From assembly GCA_002110485.1 (NCBI GenBank), contig MOWL01000001.1, positions 372,001-436,000 on the forward strand: DNA of 64,000 bases, in the 5' to 3' direction. Under the pieces are notes generated by a model. That model was not told the DNA's origin. It was given only the letters and a program-made list of their open reading frames with translations, and ran no database searches. The DNA is from Emergomyces orientalis. Its lineage: Eukaryota > Ascomycota > Eurotiomycetes > Onygenales > Ajellomycetaceae. Below are positions 24,014-35,600 of the stretch, piece after piece (position 1 is the stretch's first letter; every line of letters starts with the position of its first letter). The position numbers and the translations under genes are program-made.

Positions 24014-24387
24014 GCGAATTGATGATAGTATATTTGACCGGTTCGGGAGATTTGATCGGAGGATCTTAATGATTTGGACTTTTTTTGATGCTGTTGACTC
24101 CAAGTCCAGAAATCAAATAGCTATGCACATGGACATGGAATTTTTCGGTCATTAGCAGTAACGTACAGTTTTTTGGCGGAGGAGTTAGTTACTCTAACTT
24201 GAAGTTGTAGGAGGCTAGTAGCAAAGGCACGTGATCCCCCCCGAACATTTTTTCCGAATAAAAAAAATTCCAGAAAGAAAGCGATTCAACGATGCAGAGG
24301 AAATAAAAATAACCAGCCAACATCATATACCTCCCCCACACTCCCATCAGCTCTTAGAGGAGGGCGCATTAAGCCTTATTTGCGAAT

Positions 24388-25426
24388 ATGTCTTCAGACG
24401 AAATCGTATGGCAGGTTATAAACCAACAATTTTGCTCTTACAAGCTTAAGTATGTTCTGATCAGTTGGCCAGCATCTCGCTGCACCGTAAGGACAATTAT
24501 ACCTAACCACTAACTTCTGTAGGACTACCAAAGGCCAAAATTTCTGTCGGAATGAATATAACGTTACTGGCCTCTGCAATCGACAATCATGCCCGCTCGC
24601 GAACTCTCGCTATGCCACTGTCCGCTCCGACCCAGCAACTGGCGCGATGTACCTGTATATGAAGACAATTGAACGATCGCACATGCCCAGCAAGTGGTGG
24701 GAGCGAATACGATTATCGTCCAACTATGCAAAGGCCCTCGAACAACTCGATGAGCGCCTGATCTACTGGCCTAAGTTTTTAATTCACAAATGCAAGCAGC
24801 GTCTTACTAGGCTGACGCAGGTGTCTATACGGACCAGGAAGCTTATTAAGAAAGAGGAGAGGCTGGGAGAGAAATTGGTTGCGAAGCTGGCGCCTAAGAT
24901 TAGAAGAAGGGAGGAGACTCGTGAACGCAAAGCGGAGGCTGCTGCGAAGGTGGAAAGGGCGATTGAGAGAGAGTTGATTGAGAGATTAAGGAGTGGCGCT
25001 TATGGTGATCGACCGCTTAATGTGGAAGAGGGCGTTTGGAAGAAGGTTCTGCGCGGTTTGGAGAGGCAGGGAGAGGGTGAACGGGATGAGGACCTTGATG
25101 AAGGTATTGAGGACGAGGAAAAGGAGATTGAAGAGGAAGGTGTTGGCGAGGTCGAGTATGTCAGCGACATTGACGAGGAAGACGACGATTTGGAGGATAT
25201 GGAGGATTGGTTAGGCAGTGGTAGTGCCGAGGAGGATGATGACGATGACGATGAAAGCGATGATGAGAGTGAAGGCAGCAGCGAGGCGGACGAAGCCTCG
25301 AAGAAGCCTGTATCTGGCAGCAAGCGGAAGCGTGCTGCGCCGCCTCCCAAGCCGCGGAAGAAAGGTGGCCGGATTGAGATCGAGTATGAGACGGAGGGAC
25401 CAGCGAAGGAAGGTGTATTTGCTTGA
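24388..25426 (+). CDS. MAK16: Mak16, 60S ribosome-biogenesis factor
   Basis: Nucleolar protein of early pre-60S particles, needed for large-subunit rRNA processing. Two exons, 24388–24449 and 24523–25426, give 321 residues; the intron has a textbook CTAAC branch site and TAG acceptor. The N-terminus MSSDEIVWQVINQQFCSYK and the NFCRNEYNVTGLCNRQSCPL segment (Cys-rich, conserved in the family), then ERSHMPSKWWERIRLS, are diagnostic. The C-terminal half is charged: a basic KIRRREETRERKAE region, a long Asp/Glu run (about residues 220–280) and a final Lys/Arg-rich nuclear-localisation-like stretch (KRKRAAPPPKPRKKG). The family is strongly conserved in eukaryotes and the call is firm. Confidence 0.95.
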
Positions 25427-26127
25427 ATGCAATTGTGATGACAAAAAAGCCTTTAGTTTGATTTATTTTCCTTTGGGAACTGTGTTGCATGGCGTTATAG
25501 GAACAGCAAGGTTTCAACAACGGCCAGAGGTTTATATAAAAGGCCCCGATTTGTTTGAAATCCCCACACCAAGATATTGCACACTTCATGGCAACTCTGT
25601 GTATTTATATAGATACCTTCTAACCGTCGCAATGGAGTCCATTAATTGATTATTTCCAGCACAGTAATCAGCGCTGTGTCTGCTTTTCTTCTGTTGTCCT
25701 CCCTGGCGCAGAAGAAACGCTTTTGTAACCGTAATCGTCACGTGTTGTGGGCTTTATTCTTCTTCCCAAACTCCGCAATGTAAGAAGCCCAACCCCAAAC
25801 AAACCGGACAATTTTGACAACACGAAGGTATGCGACTCTTCTAGGCCCGCTATATCACACGAATACGACACACCAGGCGAAGCAGACATTGTCGCCCTTG
25901 GAGACACTCGATTTCAGGTAGCACCTAACCCCTCTTTACCCGTTGGGCTCCTCTCACCCCTCCTGTATTGCCCCTGCGTCATTTCCGAACCTCGATCAAC
26001 CATTTGCACCTCGTGGCGCTTATACTCCTCTCGAGATATTTACATAACAATAGGAACAGAATCGAAGAGGCACAGAATATAAGCTCAACGAACCCCGAAA
26101 AATCCACCCTAGGGTGGTACAACAGCC
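25427..26127. other. Intergenic region, Mak16 3' end to Mso1 promoter
   Basis: An open frame (25747–26082) overlaps the probable 5' leader of the Mso1-type gene but shows no recognisable protein. No other feature is seen. Confidence 0.5.
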
Positions 26128-27033
26128 ATGACCTCCTACTTCTCCTCCCTCAAATCTTCGTCCGCAATCTCCAACTTCAGCACCCGCTTCAATTCTCTCC
26201 GCCGTGCCATATCATCCGGTGATGAGACCGACGACCCAGACTCCGAAGATTGCTCTCACATCTCCAACGTCCTGCGAGCATACTACACCGAAAAGGGCCG
26301 CAGGTTCCCTCCGTGGCTGCCTGTAGACCCTAAATCACCCGTCCTTCCACCCCCAACTATCGCCGTCACAACTCAAGCTTCGTTCCAGGGATATGGCAGA
26401 GGAACACCACCAGCGGGACCCGCAGCCAGCGGCCTAGGTGATTTATGGGGAGATTCGGGGCCTGCCCGACCCCTGCCGCAACAACACCAAACCTCTAGCC
26501 TACGTCTGGGCCGCAACGCATCACACCAACCCGCCCCAACATCCTCAACGCATCTTATGCCTTCACCCGCGAATGTGCCTGCCCGACCAGCTACATCAGC
26601 GGCCGGCTCGCGGACCGCAGGCTCGTATTTTGATCGTCAGCAGTCACGTACCCCTCCACCTCCCACAGCTTCAAGCGCCCGTCCGCTCCCAAGCCAGCGT
26701 GCGGGCTCCTATCAAACTTCCCAGGCTGCGACGGCGCAGCAGCAGGGTAGATTTGGTTCGGGAACCGAAAGACCTACGACGGGCGTGTCAGCTCAGGAGC
26801 GGCTCCGGGCAAGGCTGCATGGCGGTGGCACGAGTTCGCCCCCAGCCCGGACCCCGAGCCCTGGGTATAATGGGTATAGTAGAAATGAGCAGAGTGGTGG
26901 CGGACAGACTTACACTGGTTCAAGTCGTCCGTGGGAATCGGGGGATTCTTACGGGTCTTCGACCTATGGTGTCGGAAGCAGTGGGAATGGGCTACCGGGG
27001 AGACGGGTTGGGCAACCTCGAGGCCCTCGATAA
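26128..27033 (+). CDS. Mso1-type Sec1-binding exocytosis protein
   Basis: Mso1 binds the SM protein Sec1 and the Rab Sec4 at sites of exocytosis and helps SNARE-driven fusion at the plasma membrane. The 301-residue product comes from a single exon. It starts with an amphipathic Ser-rich helix (MTSYFSSLKSSSAISNFSTR) and then the conserved Sec1-binding segment (DSEDCSHISNVLRAYYTEKG, FPPWLPVDPK). The centre is Pro/Ser/Gln-rich and disordered. A short conserved C-terminal motif (SAQERLRARLHGG) precedes a Gly/Ser/Tyr-rich end. The architecture matches filamentous-fungal Mso1 proteins. It is convergent with the Neo1-type flippase gene. Confidence 0.85.
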   Translation: MTSYFSSLKSSSAISNFSTRFNSLRRAISSGDETDDPDSEDCSHISNVLRAYYTEKGRRFPPWLPVDPKSPVLPPPTIAVTTQASFQGYGRGTPPAGPAASGLGDLWGDSGPARPLPQQHQTSSLRLGRNASHQPAPTSSTHLMPSPANVPARPATSAAGSRTAGSYFDRQQSRTPPPPTASSARPLPSQRAGSYQTSQAATAQQQGRFGSGTERPTTGVSAQERLRARLHGGGTSSPPARTPSPGYNGYSRNEQSGGGQTYTGSSRPWESGDSYGSSTYGVGSSGNGLPGRRVGQPRGPR

Positions 27034-27735
27034 GGACGTCTGATCAGGTTTTGGGTCATGTATGCTTTTAGTCAGGATTGTGTTTTTAATCCCCTTTTCC
27101 TATCTTTTATATACCTCTAACTAGTTCCGGTGTTTTCATGGGCATTTTGTTTCCTTGCCTGGGCATTGGGATTTGGCTACGTTTCCTTCTCTTCTTTTCG
27201 CTCTTGTTCAAGCCCTTCACTTTTTCTTCTTCTTTGTTTTTGCCGTGTCTTTCTGCAGGTTCGGAATAGGGTTGTGTTTGTGTCATCATCATGTTATGTT
27301 TGTCGTGTTTCTCCTGCTCTTATTTATTTTCTGTACATAATACGGGATCCTGAAAGGAGAATGAACATTACTTGTCCAATGCTATCAAATCAGTACAAAT
27401 ATCTATTCATTAAGCCACCAGGACAGTTATCGTTATACCAAGCACAAGAGTGCCATCCAAAATAAATACAGACAGGCTAAATAAAGGCACACTGACCACA
27501 ACATACATGAAACACAGCTCATACATATATAGCTAAATGAAAGAATTTGTGTAAAGTCAATGATTCTATGCCGTTCCATACACCTAATCCAGAAAATCAA
27601 ACGCGTTATAATAAAAAGAAGGGCGCCAGATGGGGGCAACGGGTATGACAATGATAAACAAATAAAAATTTTGACAAATAAAAGCTAGTCAAGACGCGAC
27701 CCAAAACCACAAAATGAAAATATTAGCGGGAGATA
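27034..27735. other. Intergenic region between convergent Mso1 and Neo1 genes
   Basis: Pyrimidine-rich 3' flank after Mso1, then AT-rich flank of the flippase gene. The open frames are poly-Phe/Ser or low complexity. No gene is called. Confidence 0.55.
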
Positions 27736-30700
27736 TCAGCCCCTAACCTTCCGATAACTAGGCGGGCTCCACGTCCTACTTATCAGCTTGACAGCCCAGA
27801 CGGGCACGAGCGCAACAGCCGCAACCACCGCAACCCGCCACACCCATGCCAAGGTAATGACATACTTCAAGTCAAAGTAATCACCTAGGAACGGCACACT
27901 GGCCGCATAGACGACGGCTGTGCCGACAATACACAGGATCATCACCGGATGCCAGGTTGTTATCGACACGGCCACCATGACCAGCTCGTTCAGAACCAGC
28001 GCCGTGAACGAGACACTGATAAGTTTCGGCCCCGTGACATCGCCCACGAGAATCTGTGAGAGTCCCTGAATGATCGAGCCTTGGTAAACACTGACAAGAA
28101 CCCAAGTGAAGAAGGAACGGTAACTAAGGCTGCGCCCCGTTTTCAGCTCCTTGTACAGCTCCGGATATAAATTAGCCAGCTCCTCATCGACGTCGCGATC
28201 CAACACAAGTGAGAAGACCGGCGCGTTGGTGTAGACTGTAGCATAACCGACCAGCAGCCAGTTTATGAACAGCCCCTTCGGGTCAAAGTGACCCGCAATG
28301 CTGTACATCGTCTGGCAGGCGCTGATGATTAGACCGCGGTGCATGATAAATTGGGCGAGTTTGGCGGAGCGCTTGTATGAATTGCGCCCGTGCCAGACGA
28401 GAAGTTTTGTAAGGTGGTGGAATTGGGTGATGCTGAAGTCGGCGGCGAGGGAGGCCTGACGACCCTCCTTGCCGACGATGCCAATACCGACGTCTGCGGC
28501 TTGGATCATGGAAACGTCATTGCCGCCGTCACCGATGCAGCAGATGCGCTTTTTGGTGTATTTGCGAATTAAGGTGGCGATTTCGGCTTTTTGAGTTGGG
28601 GAACAGCGGCAGGCGATTACGGCAGGGAGAAGGACGGCTATTGATACGAAGGGAGTGCGGAATTGGGAAAGCATTAGGGTAAGTGATTCGCCATCGATGA
28701 GAAGGCAGGCATCTGTTTTGTTCCGGAGGAAATCGAGCGTGTCCTGGGCAGACCCTTTATCTTTTAACTTGGTAACTGTGTGGATATACTGGCCTCTAGC
28801 AACGAGCTTCGCGGAAACTGCTACACAACGTGCTGTTTCAACTTTGTCACCTGTGAGCATCCATATTTTCACACCTGCGTTACGCAAGAGCTCCAGAGAG
28901 GGTTTGACGTCCTTCTGGAGCTTGTCTTCAACGCCTGTGACGCCCAAAAGTTCGAGATTCTGCTCCAAATATTCTTGGGCAATTTTTGCCATTTTAGTGT
29001 CCCTATTGTGTAGGGATAATGAGGCCTGTTTGTAGCTGGTCGAAAAGTCTTGGTACTGCACTTGAGAGAGTCTTTTCCTGCCAATGACCAGGGTACGAAG
29101 GCCTTCTCTTGCCATATTTGCTGTCTCCTCATCAAGCCAATCATTAGTGGCAACGATCGAAGACATGACGGTGTCAGCCCCTTTTTGATAGAACCAAATC
29201 TCCTCATCCTGCACTGTCGATTTGTCTAAATCGCTACCTTGTTCGAAGCGAACAATAATGCCCATACGCTTGCTATCAGACGTGAAGGGGAATATGTCCA
29301 GAATCCGAACGCGCACGACAATGTTGCCTGTGGTTACTGACTTGAGAACAATTTTTTGCCTATCTCGGTGTACTAATTGAAGGCCCACTTCTTGCGTATA
29401 TTTCACGATCGCGATTTCATCTGGTGACGAGGCCTGGTAGGTTGTCACCTTCTCTCCATCTTGCTCGTCCGTTGTCGGAGTAACATTATGACAGAGTGCG
29501 AGAGCGAGGATTATGTCTCGAACGCGAGATCCAATCTCTCGCCGTGTCCGAGTCGTTGAAGCCAAGCCGGTATGTGCACCATTTATAGTCGTTGGGGTGA
29601 CGAGTGATGAGTGCGGCGCAGGGGTAGAGGGAGTTGTAGAGAAGCCCTGCCGAAGATAAGACGCCACTTCATCCATCGCTTCATTTGCATAAGATACTGT
29701 TCCGACATGTATTTTCTTGAGCTCCATTTCTAATATCAATGTTAGCTGGACACTACTGTTGCCACAAGAAAATATAACGCTTACCGTTTTGGGTCAGGGT
29801 TCCAGTTTTATCGGAGAGCAAGTACTCTATCCTACCCAAATCCTCTGGAATGGTGCTGGTTCTAACAACGGTGCCTGGAATACCGGCATCCCGCTCAATG
29901 AACCTCCCATACACCGACTTGGCCATGTCAAGGTTGACGCGTAAACTCATAGGAATAATGGTGGAAAAGAGAATGAGATATATCATGATAGCGATATACC
30001 ATGGCTTGTCGTTGGTAGGTTCAAACCCTTGAAGAGCAACAAGAATGATGGATAGGGATAAGGTTAAAATACAGAGAATTTTGGTCAAGCTGTTGATTTC
30101 GTATTCGAGTAAACCGACCTTTGAACGAGACGGTGATGTCGACATCGCCGATCGGGTTTGAGCCCCAGTGTAAACAATTGCGGCGATTGTTGTCGTGTTT
30201 GATGCAAGGACTGTACTCGCCCAAGCAGTGTTGTCAATGGTAAGCGGAGCCGATTGCGGCTCAGATGGGTTATGAGGGTGGCCACCGGGAGACGGCGGAT
30301 TGGTTGGAGAATGAGCAGTTGCATCAGTTTTGTTGATATGAGGGTCATAAGAATTAGGAGCAGGGGGTGCTAGCTCAATAGTTCCAACAAAATCATGCAC
30401 GCTTTTCTCCGGTTCACCTGCAATTATCCGTATCCTATGGAGCTCAGAGAGAGGCAAATTTTGCGTGAGAGGAGAGGGAAGGCGTAATTTCCAATCAGTT
30501 TCGCCATCCAGCTGGTCCGTTCGGATAAAGGTATCACTTGAGCCATCAAGATCATCAGCGGATTCATCAGTTGGTGGAATTGAATGGATATCAGCAGTCG
30601 AATTGGTTGATTCCACATTGTCATGGTTCGTATCAACCGGTTCTGGATGAGGAGTAGTATTCTGAATAGTATTCTGAGCAGCGGAGGTTTCTGGTAATGC

Positions 30701-31720
30701 GCTTTTTAAAATGACTACGTCAGCCGGGAGGCGTTGGTCTTTCCGTAGCTTCAAAATGTCGCCAACCTTTAAATCACGGGACTTTTTTGTAATCTCGAAA
30801 ATGTGTGTTCCAGGAACAACCGAATCCTGATTAGAAACTGTCAACCTATTTCGGACGATTGGTTTTCGGGAAGGCGACGGGGTATACGATATGACAATAT
30901 ACTCCTCTGAGTTTGCTTCTGCATCTCTTCGTCGTCGGGCAATGTCATCCAATGCCTCCCTGCCCAGTGAAATCGATACCACGAATGCCAGAGGCGCAAT
31001 ATAAGATGACATATAGCCGATTCGTAGAATAGGTATTATCTGCGATAATGCCACGAGAAGAAAGTAAATGTTGAAAAAGAACGAAAATTCATTATAGAGA
31101 GTGCGGGGGAGGAAACTCCATGGGGTATATTTGGCGTTTGATACGACATTCGGGGGGTAACGGGTTTGCTGTGTTCGGCCAACAATCACTTGCCGTGTTG
31201 GTTTGTGATCTGGATTGGAGTCTAATGGTGTATCATTATATCCATGAGGCGGGTCATCAAGCGTGGATGAAGAGACAAGCTTGGGAAAGCGGAGTTTAGA
31301 CCCAAGCCGGGCATATAAACTCCTGTGAGCTACAGGCTTTTGTCGAGGCTGACTGTGTCCACTGAGAAGAGGTGCATCATCCTCTGCATATGTTGAGCTC
31401 CTCCCTGAAAGTGTCTGGTTGCCACCGTCGCGATCATCCAGCAAACCTTCAATGTCGTCTTCGCCATCCTGCTGCCTTGACCTGGCAGCACCGCGATTCC
31501 ATATTCGATCTCGAGCTCCAGCGCGCAAGTTCCTCAATGCGATACCGGGTCCATATCGTGGGTCTGTACCAACCCCTCCTCTATTCATAGGACTATGCCC
31601 ATTGTTGAGAGAAATGGACGCCTCCGGGTCAAGTTCGTCGAGCTCGAGGTCATCGTCAGATTCGGCATCGTCCGATAGGTCTTGCGAATTCGGCTGCTTG
31701 TAATCGTGCGAGGGCACCAT
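27736..31720 (-). CDS. Neo1-type P4-ATPase phospholipid flippase
   Basis: Neo1/ATP9 proteins flip aminophospholipids toward the cytosolic leaflet of Golgi and endosomal membranes and work with Mon2 and Dop1 rather than Cdc50. Two exons, 29785–31720 and 27736–29729, give 1309 residues. The intron falls right after the phosphorylation motif, SDKTGTLTQN, with Asp637 as the phosphorylated residue; the next exon continues EMELKKIHVG. Other P-type signatures are KGADTVM, MLTGDKVETA and CIGDGGNDVSMIQAADVGIG. The membrane motif PMSLRVNLD and the C-terminal FINWLLVGYATVYTNAPVFS and LYPELYKELKTGRSLSY are characteristic of the Neo1 branch. The N-terminal 200 residues are acidic and disordered. It is divergent from Sec16, 886 bp away. 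Confidence 0.92.
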
Positions 31721-32606
31721 TTTGAAGAGAGAACCGGAGTATATCTATCAGAGGTCTCATCCAATCCAGTCATGCCCATAATCCTGCCAAAGGCCGCAGC
31801 GTTGAGGATATATCAATCATTAATCTAGGTTAACATAAATGATGGCATCACAAAAACAAAGCATCAGTGGACCAACAGAATGCCACGAATGCCAACCATA
31901 CTCTTTCGTTTCAAAGAGATTCGGTACCCAGAGAAAAATGAAACCCTGCCTCAAGACAAAATGGTGTACAGAGCAAATCGTAGACCACATAAAGGTTCAC
32001 GTAGTCACAAAGTTGGCGTTGGGAGTGCCATGAAGTTGGAATCCATTGATCTGTAATAATATCACGTGGCTCACTACGGCCAGGCCGCAGTTTAAATTAT
32101 TGCCATGTGACTTCTGTGGCGCAGTGAAAATCGCCCGGTCGTATTATTTATTACGTATCGTTCTATTAATCGGCCCCACAAACCCTTCCAGCAACTGGTA
32201 ACAAAACTGTAAACTGCATACCGATGACATAATCCCTGTCAAACGCTTAGTTGGCTACTTCGGCTCTACATTCTTCCGGCTCCTGGCTTCGACGGGGGAA
32301 TAGGACAACTTTTGGAGGAACTTGGGACGACAACGGCTTCAACGACGATGCTCCTTAGCTATACCTCGCCTCTGAGTGACCACGCGCACAGATTTTTGCT
32401 ATTTTTAACGTGGCCATGATTCTGTGCCAGCACTGTTGGATTTGATCACTGTTGACGCGTTTTATTTTCTGTTCTTTTTCTCTACTAGGTGCGAGTGCTT
32501 CTCGGGTTCGGATCTCTTGCCCCTTTTGCGACACAGCTGTTATATCTGAGTTTTAACCTGACAGGGTGTTCTCAGTAGAATCAAATTACTAGAAGGTTGT
32601 CATTTA
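31721..32606. promoter_or_regulatory. Divergent intergenic region between Neo1-type flippase and Sec16
   Basis: These 886 bp separate two start codons of genes acting in the early secretory pathway. No gene fits inside. Co-regulation through this region is possible but not shown by any motif I recognise. Confidence 0.35.
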
Positions 32607-35600
32607 ATGGCACAGGATATTGCTTTTGATTTTGAATATCGAAGAGGCCCGGAATCCAACATGATTCAATCTGGATCATGGAATCCCGCGCTTCGACCCG
32701 ATAACAGCCCGAAGAAGGGCTCGTATCTTTCTCTAGCAGACTCGAGCTCAACGTCGTTATCCGCGGAGCTCTTGACACCCTCGAGAAATGAACTTCCGCC
32801 AACGCCGCCATTACCACCATCCACTATCGTAGACTCCGCTGCGGAGTCGGCACATGCTGAACTTCCAAATGATCCGTCTGAGAGATTTTTGGACCATGGG
32901 CACAACACTGATGCCCAAATAGCGCATGTATATGCGCATTCATCACCCCAAAATGAACGTTCAGAAACCGTTAACGAGTTACCCTCCGATGATTTATCTT
33001 CCAACGTTCACGAGCCCGTACAGCCTTCCCAGCTAAAATCCCCGCCTGCCAATCACGAAGCTACCAGCAAGCCAAGGGCCTCGGTTGGGTTTCCGTGGGG
33101 GAACGATGCGGATATAGATTACAACGGGGATATCTCACACTCTACGACAGATCCATTTGATGGATTTGGTATGACCGACCGAACTAACTCCTTCCCGAAT
33201 TTGGACAACTCTAACAATATCGACTCACACGAGAGCGGTTATCCCGAAACTGGTTTGGTGGCTGACACCCATGATTCTAGCCATCAAAAGACTTCCAACC
33301 AGCTGCATCCCGTCGAAAGGAGTCTATACCCAAACTCGGATGAGCAGAATGACTTCTTACCCTGGAGTGCGACAAGTATTGATGAAGACCCTTCCGGACA
33401 ATTCTTTAATCAGCTTAATACCCAGACTAAGCCCATATACACGCCTTTGGAGGCGGAATCAAGATTTGAGGAAGGCATGCCTCTGATGAATAATACAGAG
33501 CCATCTTCCCCGACCGACAATAACCAAGCCGATGGTATTGATGCAATCTTCAAGGAGGATGAACCCGTTGATGATGCTGGTTTTTTTGCTTCGAAATCAG
33601 ACATGCCACCGTTTAACCGCAAATCCACTTCACAGGTTCTCGACTCTCTACGTTTTGAGCACAGCCAACCCGTGGCTGATTCGCCAACTGATGCAACACC
33701 AATCCCAAATATGCTAGAAGCTTACGAACCCCGAATCGACGAAGAGCCACCTGCCGATAAAGAGGTCCCCGAAGAGGATTTAGTGGAGAGGTGGAAGGCA
33801 GCTCTTGACGATGATGATCTACTGATTGATGATGAATTGGATGCGCCACAACCGATTGACGAAAATCTACCCAATGGCAATTCTGAAAGCGAGGTCACTA
33901 GTTATCCATCGGGGCCCGTTCAGGCCTCACCTTTATCGACCCAGCAACCACAAGTGAATCCCTACACCCCACATCAACCGTCATCCTCCGACATGATGCT
34001 GGCCTTTTCTGGTTCGGATTATGGACTGCATAACCCTAATGCGACTGCTGGTACTTTTGCCGCTCCGGTCCAACAATATTCGGGCGATTCCAATTTAAAT
34101 AAACCTGAAAGTTTCTCCAATCAGGCGAAGGCTGGTTACCAATCCCCGTATGATTTGCCAATGGAAATAATTCGACCGAAGCATCGTGCTCCTCAGCCAA
34201 TTGCCCCTCAGCCTTTCTCAACTGTGAAGGCGCCTGCTGTACAACCACCTCCTCGCAAGAGCAGCATGACAGCAACGCGGCCATCAAGTTCAAGCTCCGC
34301 CTATGCCCCTTTGAAACCTACACCGCCCCCTTTGTCTCGTCGAGAAACAGAGAGAGCTCCTAGCAGCAATTTTTTCGAAGAACTCCCAGTTGCGTCCAGG
34401 CCGCGTCCCTCAACCGTTTCCAAATATGCTCCTTCGCAAACAGTGACGCAGTCTGTAGCTCCGCCACCATTTAATTCTATGCCTCCCAATGTAATCCCAA
34501 CCCCTGGCTTGACCCAGGAAGCAAGTGATCAGTTTCAACTGCAAAAGCCTGAACGACTAGACCCCTATTCCTCTCTTCCCGTTCCGCCAGGCCCAACTGT
34601 TTCTGGTCCATCTGCCCGTTATTCTCCAAGGCCCGCCACGTTACACCCTGGATCCAAGCCTCCCTCATCTCCAAGATATTCCCCTGCCCCACCACCATCC
34701 GGTGGGCCTCCTGCCTCGAATAAATATACGTCCCAACCTCCCACAAGCTATCCCGCCTCCAATATACTCCCTTTTCAGCCGAGAACATCGAGTCCCTTGA
34801 CACAACAAGAGAATGTATCCCAATTATATCCACCCTCCGCCCATCCGCCGGCCGAGTTTAACGCCACTTCGTTTCCAGCGCCTTCCTCCTCCCTTCATCC
34901 TGCCGACCAAACCTTCTCTCCACATGAAAACTTGCGAAGCCAAACCATGCCTTCCAATCTACCGCATGTGGGTAGTGGAACTGAACCAGTTTCCCAGGTC
35001 GCGGCTCATTTTCCGCAACCTCCCCGGCCTGTTCGTAGTAACTACGAACCGCCTTCTTCTCACGCTCAGATTCCACTTGCGTCTGCCGCCATTCCTTCTT
35101 ACCCTCCGCCTCCACCCACTTCGGTTCAGCACCAGCACTTCCCCGAGCAACTACCCAGAACGCCAAGAAGATCCCAGACCCAATCGCCAAGCAGACTCCA
35201 GCACGAACCCATGCTATCGGGTGTGCCCGAACCTTTCCAAAGACCTGCATCAGTCCACAGCCCAGTGACATCTTTACAAGCCCAACCCCAGCAGTCAATC
35301 AAGGAATCCCTTTCTGTGGAGCTAGATTTCATATATCCAACTGATGGACAGGAACTTGATCCCCTTCAACGATGGAAAGGAGCACCAATATTCAAATTCG
35401 GTTTTGGTGGAGTAATTGCCAGCTCATTCCCTAAACGCATTCCCAGGTATGCGACTGGTCAACTTGTTCCAAAAATAAAACCGACACCTGGAGAGATCAA
35501 AGTGCGTCCTGTAGGTGATGTGGTTTCGCAGACAGAGCCAAGTGCAAAGTTCCCAGGACCGCTGAGGTCAAAATCAAAGAAAAAGGATGTCATCTCGTGG

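Noticed and set aside
34858..35298. Open minus-strand frame of 146 codons inside Sec16
   Set aside because: It is the antisense shadow of the Pro/Ser-rich Sec16 region; low-complexity codon use opens the opposite strand.
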